Part shown: positions 59,018 through 64,000 of the stretch, in pieces
Numbering within the stretch: position 1 is the stretch's first letter
Layout of the letters: each line of letters starts with the position of its first letter
From: CAVZBW01 sp963778465
Lineage (GTDB): Bacteria; Actinomycetota; Acidimicrobiia; Acidimicrobiales; RAAP-2
NCBI GenBank assembly: GCA_963778465.1
Contig: CAVZUK010000003.1
Location: 2,356,001-2,420,000, forward strand
Length of the DNA stretch: 64,000 bases
Direction of reading: 5' to 3'
Made by a program: the position numbers and the translations under genes
Notes under the pieces: model-generated
What the model was told of the DNA's origin: nothing
Seen by the model: only the letters and a program-made list of their open reading frames with translations
The model's database searches: none

Positions 59018-60742
59018 GTGCCCGAGGTCGCCGAGGGTCCCGTGCCGCCCACCCGGGCCGAGCCCGAGATCGTGTCGTGGGCACCGGCAGGGCCCGATCC
59101 GGCGCCCGACGAAGAGTCCGCGGCCTGGTGGGAGGCCCTGCAGGCGCACCGGCTGACAGTCCAGCGCTGCACCACCTGCGGCCGCCATCGCTTCCCGCCG
59201 CTGCCGGCGTGCCCGTGGTGCGCCGGGCGCTCGAGCGAGCGGGTGGAGGTCTCCGGGCGAGGGACCGTGTACTCGATGATCACCGTGCACCGGCCGTTGC
59301 CCGGTTACGGCGGACCGCTCCCCGGCACCATCGCCGCCGTCCAGCTCGACGAGGGGCCGAGGATGCTCGGGCGGGTTCCGCCCGGGACCTCGCCGGCCAT
59401 CGGCGACCCCGTCGAGGTCTGCTTCGCCGACCACGTGGGCGAAGGGGTCGGGGCCGCTTGGACCGAAGCCTGCTTCCGACCCGTCCGGGATGGCGGTCCG
59501 GACCGTGGCCAAGACCGACCGCGAGGCCCCGATCCGCCACCGGTCACGACCCCCCGAGCCGGGGCTCGCGTGCACAGCCCGCTGCCCCCGACGGAGCCCC
59601 GCGCGGCGGTGGTCGGCGTCGGGTACTCGCCGTTCACCAAGTCCTCCGGCGAGAGCGTGCTCGCTCTGGCGCTCCGAGCGGTGGACGCCGCCCTCGACGA
59701 CGCCGGGTTGGACGCGAACGTGGTCGACGGCATCGGGAGCAACATGCTCAACGACGACTCGGTGCCCTGCGTGGCGGTGGCCACGGCGGCCGGTGCCGGA
59801 CCACTGCGTTGGGCCGTGGACCTCAATCTCGGCGGCCAGGCCCCGTGCCATCTCGTGTGGCAGGCGGCCCAGGCGGTCAACCGGGGGGACGCGGAGGTGG
59901 TCGTGATCTACCGCGCCCTCAACGGCCGCTCCGGGGCTCGCGTGGGCGGCATGGAGTTCCCGGGCATGGGCGGGCAGTTCCGGTATCCGATCGGCTACGC
60001 CCACTACATGATGTACGTGGCGATGTGGGCCCGCCGTTTCCTCCACGAGACCGGTCAGGGCGCCGAGGATCTCGCCTCGGTGGCCATCAGCCAGCGCTGG
60101 TACGCGGACCGCAATCCCCGCGCGATGGTGCGGCGGCCTCTCGATCTCCGGACCTACCTCGAGGAGCCTTACGTCGTCGAGCCCTTTCGCCGCTCCGACT
60201 GCACGGTCGAGGTCGACGGCGCGTGCGCGCTGGTCGTGACCTCGGTCGAGCGTGCGCGCGATCTCCGTCGCCCTCCGGCGGTGGTCGCCTCGGGCTGCTA
60301 CCGGGCCGGTCCCCGCCCGGGCCTCGACATCGGTGACCACCTGCTCTGGGACGACTACAGCCGCAACTACACGAGCTGGCTGCGCGAGGAGCTCTTCGGC
60401 CGGGCCGGGGTCGGGCCGTCCGACGTCCAGGTCGCGGAGATCTACGACTGCTTCACGAGCACCGTCCTCATGGGGCTCGAGGGCCTCGGGCTGTGTGAGA
60501 GAGGCACGGCGGGGGCCTTCGTCCGAGGGGGCAACACCGCGATCGACGGCGTGCTGCCGACCAACACCGGCGGGGGTTTGCTGGCGGAGGGCTATCTCCA
60601 CGGGATCAACACCGTGGCCGAGGCCGCGCTGCAGGTCCAGGGGCGCTGCGGCGAGCGCCAGGCGCCGCGCCACGACGTCGCGGTGGTCACCTCGGGTGCG
60701 CTCATGGACGGCTCGGCGCTGGTGCTGCATGCGGACCGCTGA
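59018..60742 (+). CDS. Fusion of DUF35 zinc-ribbon/OB-fold and Ltp2-like thiolase domain
   Basis: A 574-residue protein. The first ~150 residues are a DUF35 unit: a zinc ribbon with Cys near 51, 54, 65 and 68 (CTTC and CPWC) and an OB fold. After a Pro-rich linker (about 155-190), a thiolase-superfamily domain follows, with EIYDCFTST near 474 and GGGLLAEGYLHG. The late part resembles Ltp2-type aldolases more than condensing thiolases. In steroid catabolism Ltp2 cleaves a beta-hydroxyacyl-CoA side chain and needs a DUF35 partner; here the two are one chain. GTG start; a TTG at 59012 overlapping the previous stop is an alternative. Confidence 0.88.
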   Translation: MPEVAEGPVPPTRAEPEIVSWAPAGPDPAPDEESAAWWEALQAHRLTVQRCTTCGRHRFPPLPACPWCAGRSSERVEVSGRGTVYSMITVHRPLPGYGGPLPGTIAAVQLDEGPRMLGRVPPGTSPAIGDPVEVCFADHVGEGVGAAWTEACFRPVRDGGPDRGQDRPRGPDPPPVTTPRAGARVHSPLPPTEPRAAVVGVGYSPFTKSSGESVLALALRAVDAALDDAGLDANVVDGIGSNMLNDDSVPCVAVATAAGAGPLRWAVDLNLGGQAPCHLVWQAAQAVNRGDAEVVVIYRALNGRSGARVGGMEFPGMGGQFRYPIGYAHYMMYVAMWARRFLHETGQGAEDLASVAISQRWYADRNPRAMVRRPLDLRTYLEEPYVVEPFRRSDCTVEVDGACALVVTSVERARDLRRPPAVVASGCYRAGPRPGLDIGDHLLWDDYSRNYTSWLREELFGRAGVGPSDVQVAEIYDCFTSTVLMGLEGLGLCERGTAGAFVRGGNTAIDGVLPTNTGGGLLAEGYLHGINTVAEAALQVQGRCGERQAPRHDVAVVTSGALMDGSALVLHADR

Positions 60743-62453
60743 GGCCGGGGGCGCCGGGCGCACCGGGCGCACGAGGGGGAGCGTCCTGGAGGACCTCGTC
60801 ACCTCGCCGGAGCGGCGTGAGGCCTACCGCCGCGGCGGGCACTGGGATGGCACCACCCTGCCCCAGCGGGTCGAGTACCACGCCCGGCACGAGCCGGGCC
60901 GGGTCGCCGTGGTCGACGCCGACGCGGGCCGCCGGCACAGCTACGGGGAGCTCGCGAGCGACGCCGCGTCGTTTGCCTGCTGGCTCGACTCGTCGGGGGT
61001 CGGCCCCGGCGACGTCGTCTCGATCCAGCTCCCCAACTGGTACCCGTTCGTGGTGGCGGCGCTCGGAGCCCTCGAGGTCGGCGCGGTGGTCAACCCCTTG
61101 CTCCCCGCCTACCGGCGCAGGGAGCTCCAGCACGTCCTCGAGGTCGCCGCGCCCAAGGTGATCTGCACGCCCCGGTCCTACCGCGGCCACGATCACCGCA
61201 CGGAGACGGCCGCCGTCATCGAGGCGTCGGGCCTGCCGGTGATACACGTGCTCGTGGGCCGGCCGGCTGGTACCGAAGAGGGATCCGCCGCCGGGGCCGA
61301 GCATGCCGACGGGGATGTCAGCTTCGATGGGATCGTGGGTTCGACGGCGCGGCTTGCCGAGGGAGAGCATGGCGACGGAGGCCGGACCCGGCGGGACGCC
61401 GCCGCCATCTCCGAGCTCATCTTCACGTCCGGGACCGAGGCCGCGCCCAAGGCCATCATGCACACCGAGCAGACGGCCAACTTCAGTGTCCGCACCGCCC
61501 AGCGCGACCTCGGGATGAGCGACGACGACGTGGTCTGGATGCCCTCGCCGATCGGCCATTCGACCGGGTTCAACTACGGGGTCCGCTTCGCCCTGTTCCA
61601 CGGGTTGCCGCTGGTCCTCCAGGATCGTTGGGACCCCGAGGTCGCCGCTCGGCTCGTCGCAGAGCACGGGGCGAGCTACACGCTCGCGTCGACGACCTTC
61701 CTCCAGGACCTGGTGACCGAGGCCGAGCGCCGCGACCTCGAGCTGCCCACCATGTCGCGCTTCGGCTGCGGCGGGGCGCCGGTCCCCGCCGAGCTCGTCC
61801 ACCGGGCGGCCAAGCGCGGGATCGGGGTCCTCCGTCTCTACGGGTCCACCGAGGTCCTCGTGGCCACGTGGAACCGCCCGAGTGCCCCGGCCGACAAGAG
61901 GGCCGGCACCGACGGCTCCGCCCTGAGCGACGTCGAGGTGGAGGTGCGCGACGAGGAGGGGAGACCCTGTGCGCCGGACGCCGTGGGCGAGATCCACGTG
62001 CGCGGTCCCAACACCTGCGTCGGCTTCTACCAGGACCCCGGACGGACGGCGGCGACCTTCGGCGGCGAGGGCTGGGTGCGGTCGGGCGATCTCGCAGCCG
62101 TCGACGCGGACGGGTACCTCACGGTCGTCGGACGCAAGAAGGAGATCATCATCAGAGGTGGGATGAACATCACCCCGAGGGAGATCGAGGATCTCATGAT
62201 CGAGTGGCCGGAAGTCGATCGAGTGGCGGTCGTCGGCCTCCCCGACGACCGGCTCGGGGAGCGCACGTGCGCCTGCGTCGTGCTCGTCCCGGGAGCGGGG
62301 CTCGAGCACGAGGCCGTCGTCGAGCGGCTCCGGGCGGACGGGCTCGCCACGTACAAGCTGCCCGAGCGCCTCGAGATCCTCGACGAGCTACCGATGACGC
62401 CCTCGGGGAAGGTCCAGAAGTTCGAGATCGTGAGCCGGCTGGTGGCCCGGTGA
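60729..62453 (+). CDS. AMP-dependent acyl-CoA ligase
   Basis: A 574-residue adenylate-forming ligase. The phosphate loop is FTSGTEAAPK near 230-239, an altered form of SGTTGxPK. YGSTE, the SGDLA stretch, the hinge GRKKEIIIRGG and the late Lys in PSGKVQKFE are present. It would activate an acid to its CoA ester. The ATG lies inside the last codons of the fusion gene (14-base overlap). The next ligase overlaps its stop. Confidence 0.92.
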   Translation: MRTAEAGGAGRTGRTRGSVLEDLVTSPERREAYRRGGHWDGTTLPQRVEYHARHEPGRVAVVDADAGRRHSYGELASDAASFACWLDSSGVGPGDVVSIQLPNWYPFVVAALGALEVGAVVNPLLPAYRRRELQHVLEVAAPKVICTPRSYRGHDHRTETAAVIEASGLPVIHVLVGRPAGTEEGSAAGAEHADGDVSFDGIVGSTARLAEGEHGDGGRTRRDAAAISELIFTSGTEAAPKAIMHTEQTANFSVRTAQRDLGMSDDDVVWMPSPIGHSTGFNYGVRFALFHGLPLVLQDRWDPEVAARLVAEHGASYTLASTTFLQDLVTEAERRDLELPTMSRFGCGGAPVPAELVHRAAKRGIGVLRLYGSTEVLVATWNRPSAPADKRAGTDGSALSDVEVEVRDEEGRPCAPDAVGEIHVRGPNTCVGFYQDPGRTAATFGGEGWVRSGDLAAVDADGYLTVVGRKKEIIIRGGMNITPREIEDLMIEWPEVDRVAVVGLPDDRLGERTCACVVLVPGAGLEHEAVVERLRADGLATYKLPERLEILDELPMTPSGKVQKFEIVSRLVAR

Positions 62454-64000
62454 GCCCCATCGTCGATCCCACAACCGTCGAGGCCCACACCGAGGCCGGC
62501 TACTGGAGTCGCCGGAGCCTGGGCGACGTGGTGCGTGAGCTCGCCGCCATCCGGCCGGGCGCCCCCGCCTTCGTGACGGAGCACGGCCGGGTGAGCTGGG
62601 CAGGCTATGACGAGAGGGGCGACGTCGTGGCCGCCGCGCTCGCCGGCTGCGGGGTGGCGCCCGGCGACCGAGTGGGCGTGCTCCTGCCCGACGGCGCCGA
62701 CGTCCATGCGGCCTTCCTCGGCACGGAGCGGGCGGGCGCCGTGGCGGTGGGGGTCGGGGCTCGGGCGGGAGCGAGGGAGGTCGACTACCTCCTCACCTCC
62801 ACCGGGGCCCGGGCACTCGTCACGCAGGGGGTGCGCCGGGGGGTCGCGGCCGACCAGGTCCTCCAACGGGCCAGGGCGGCCGGGGCGCCACTCGATCACC
62901 TGGTCGTCATGCCCGATCCTGCTGATCCCGCCGGCGAGGTGCACGCAGACGGGCGGGCCGTCACCGCCGCCACCGCCCGGGAACTGTTCGCGAGCGGGGG
63001 GCTCGGCGCAGATGCCCTCGGGCCAAACGACCTGTTCCTGGTCAACTCGACGTCGGGGACCACCGGACTGCCCAAGCGCGTGATGCAGTTCCAGAACCGG
63101 TGGCACTACTTCCACCAACTGGTCGAGGGCGCGGTCCAGCTGCAACCCGACGACGTGATGATGAGCGTCATCCCCGCGCCCTTCGGCTTCGGCCTGTGGA
63201 CCGCGCACTTCACGCCCACCCTGGGCGGAGTGCCCGTGGTGGTCATGGAGCGTTTCGACGCGGACGGCGCGCTCGAGCTGATCGCCGCCCACGGCGTCAC
63301 GATCCTGTGCTGCGTCAGCACGCAATTCATCTTGATGCTCGGCTCCGGCCGGCTCGGCTCCGTCGACCTGTCGTCGCTGCGGGCCATCTTCACCGGGGGC
63401 GAGGCCGTGCCGTTTCACCGGGCGTCCGAATTCGAGGAGCGCACCGGCTCCCGCGTCCTCCAGTTCTACGGCTCGAACGAGACCGGCGCCTACAGCAACA
63501 CCTCGCTGGCGGACGGGCGCGAGGAGCGGCTCACCACCTGTGGCCGGGTGATCGAGACGATGGCGCCCCGCCTCTACGCCGACGGCGCCGACATCACCGC
63601 GTCGGGAGGACCGGGACAGCCGGCGTGCCGGGGACCGGCCAACTGCGCCGGGTACTACGACGATCCCGAGGGCAACGCTCGGCTCTACACCCCGGACGGC
63701 TGGATGCTGATGGAGGACGTCGCCACGATCGACGAGCGGGGCTACGTGCGGCTGACCGGTCGCACGAGCGAGTTCATCATCCGCGGCGGCAAGAACATCA
63801 GTGCGGCTGCGGTGGAGGACGCCGTCGGGACCCATCCGGGCATCGCCCTGGTGGCCGCGGTTCCCGTTCCCGACGACGTCTTCGGGGAACGGGTGGGCGT
63901 CTTCGTGGTCGGGCGGCAGGGTGCGGCGCCGACGCTCGACGAGCTCGTGACGCACCTCGATGGCGCCGGGTTCTCGAAGGAGAGCTTCCCCGAGCATCTC
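62450..64000 (+). CDS. AMP-dependent acyl-CoA ligase, cut by window end
   Basis: At least 517 codons of another adenylate-forming ligase, open to the window edge. It has NSTSGTTGLPK, YGSNE and GRTSEFIIRGGKN. Only the last part of the small carboxy-terminal domain, with its catalytic Lys, is missing. The GTG start overlaps the preceding ligase stop (GTGA). Two adjacent ligases suggest that both a parent acid and a shortened product are activated. Confidence 0.92.
   Translation, partial: MSPIVDPTTVEAHTEAGYWSRRSLGDVVRELAAIRPGAPAFVTEHGRVSWAGYDERGDVVAAALAGCGVAPGDRVGVLLPDGADVHAAFLGTERAGAVAVGVGARAGAREVDYLLTSTGARALVTQGVRRGVAADQVLQRARAAGAPLDHLVVMPDPADPAGEVHADGRAVTAATARELFASGGLGADALGPNDLFLVNSTSGTTGLPKRVMQFQNRWHYFHQLVEGAVQLQPDDVMMSVIPAPFGFGLWTAHFTPTLGGVPVVVMERFDADGALELIAAHGVTILCCVSTQFILMLGSGRLGSVDLSSLRAIFTGGEAVPFHRASEFEERTGSRVLQFYGSNETGAYSNTSLADGREERLTTCGRVIETMAPRLYADGADITASGGPGQPACRGPANCAGYYDDPEGNARLYTPDGWMLMEDVATIDERGYVRLTGRTSEFIIRGGKNISAAAVEDAVGTHPGIALVAAVPVPDDVFGERVGVFVVGRQGAAPTLDELVTHLDGAGFSKESFPEHL

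Noticed and set aside
1..64000. Mobile elements, tRNA and rRNA genes
   Set aside because: I looked for transposase, integrase and phage proteins and for tRNA- or rRNA-like stretches and found none that I could support.

Overview
The window is very GC-rich DNA with dense gene packing, frequent GTG and TTG starts and many 4-base start/stop overlaps (GTGA, ATGA, TTGA). It contains two luciferase-like (F420/FMN type) oxidoreductases, three P450s and FCD-type GntR and TetR regulators. This points to a chromosomal stretch of a high-GC actinomycete (Actinomycetota); I cannot name the genus. I saw no rRNA, tRNA, CRISPR array, transposase, integrase or phage gene.

Almost every gene looks catabolic, so the window is best read as part of a large degradation island for an organic acid, possibly alicyclic, terpenoid or steroid-like. 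The substrate cannot be read from the sequence. Layout: (1) 1-5502: epoxide hydrolase (cut), P450, divergent zinc-type dehydrogenase, SGNH hydrolase, SDR, TetR. (2) 5755-19276: one long rightward run with a luciferase-like oxidoreductase, a cyclase-family hydrolase, a branched-chain-type ABC importer (binding protein, a LivH-LivM-LivF fusion and LivG), a frameshifted KstD-like flavoprotein, SDRs and two tandem SnoaL-like proteins. (3) 19340-32754: leftward genes including cyclases, a DUF6285/phosphotransferase pair, amidohydrolase, an alpha/beta hydrolase without its serine, a second luciferase-like protein, TetR, aldehyde dehydrogenase, SDR, VOC proteins and acyl-CoA ligase. (4) 32890-41570: aldo/keto reductase, zinc dehydrogenase, CMD protein, GNAT, DapA-like protein, GntR, CitE-like lyase, amidohydrolase and TauD-like dioxygenase. 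(5) 41662-42350: a small PIN-domain island. (6) 42557-56957: SDR, two unusual P450s, TetR, VOC, lipocalin-like, aldehyde dehydrogenase, a cluster of SDRs, amidohydrolases and GntR. (7) 57019-64000: amidohydrolase, enoyl-CoA hydratase, a DUF35-thiolase fusion and two acyl-CoA ligases, the last cut by the window end.

Read together, the genes could support import by the ABC system, oxidation by P450, dioxygenase and luciferase-like enzymes, alcohol and aldehyde oxidation by SDR, MDR and ALDH enzymes, CoA activation by three ligases, hydration, and retro-aldol or lyase cleavage by the DUF35-thiolase fusion and the CitE-like enzyme. No acyl-CoA dehydrogenase is visible, so that step would need the KstD-like flavoprotein or genes outside the window.

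The most informative non-coding signal is a set of recurring palindromes. Each of the three TetR genes seems to have its own repeated operator: GAATCTGRTTC near the first, CCAAMC-N4-GTTWGG near the second, and ACTAACRCTTGTMAGC near the third. Each motif also recurs at other promoters in the window, which suggests three local regulons. Other points worth a second look are several enzymes that keep their fold but lack key catalytic residues, the triple transporter fusion and the DUF35-thiolase fusion.
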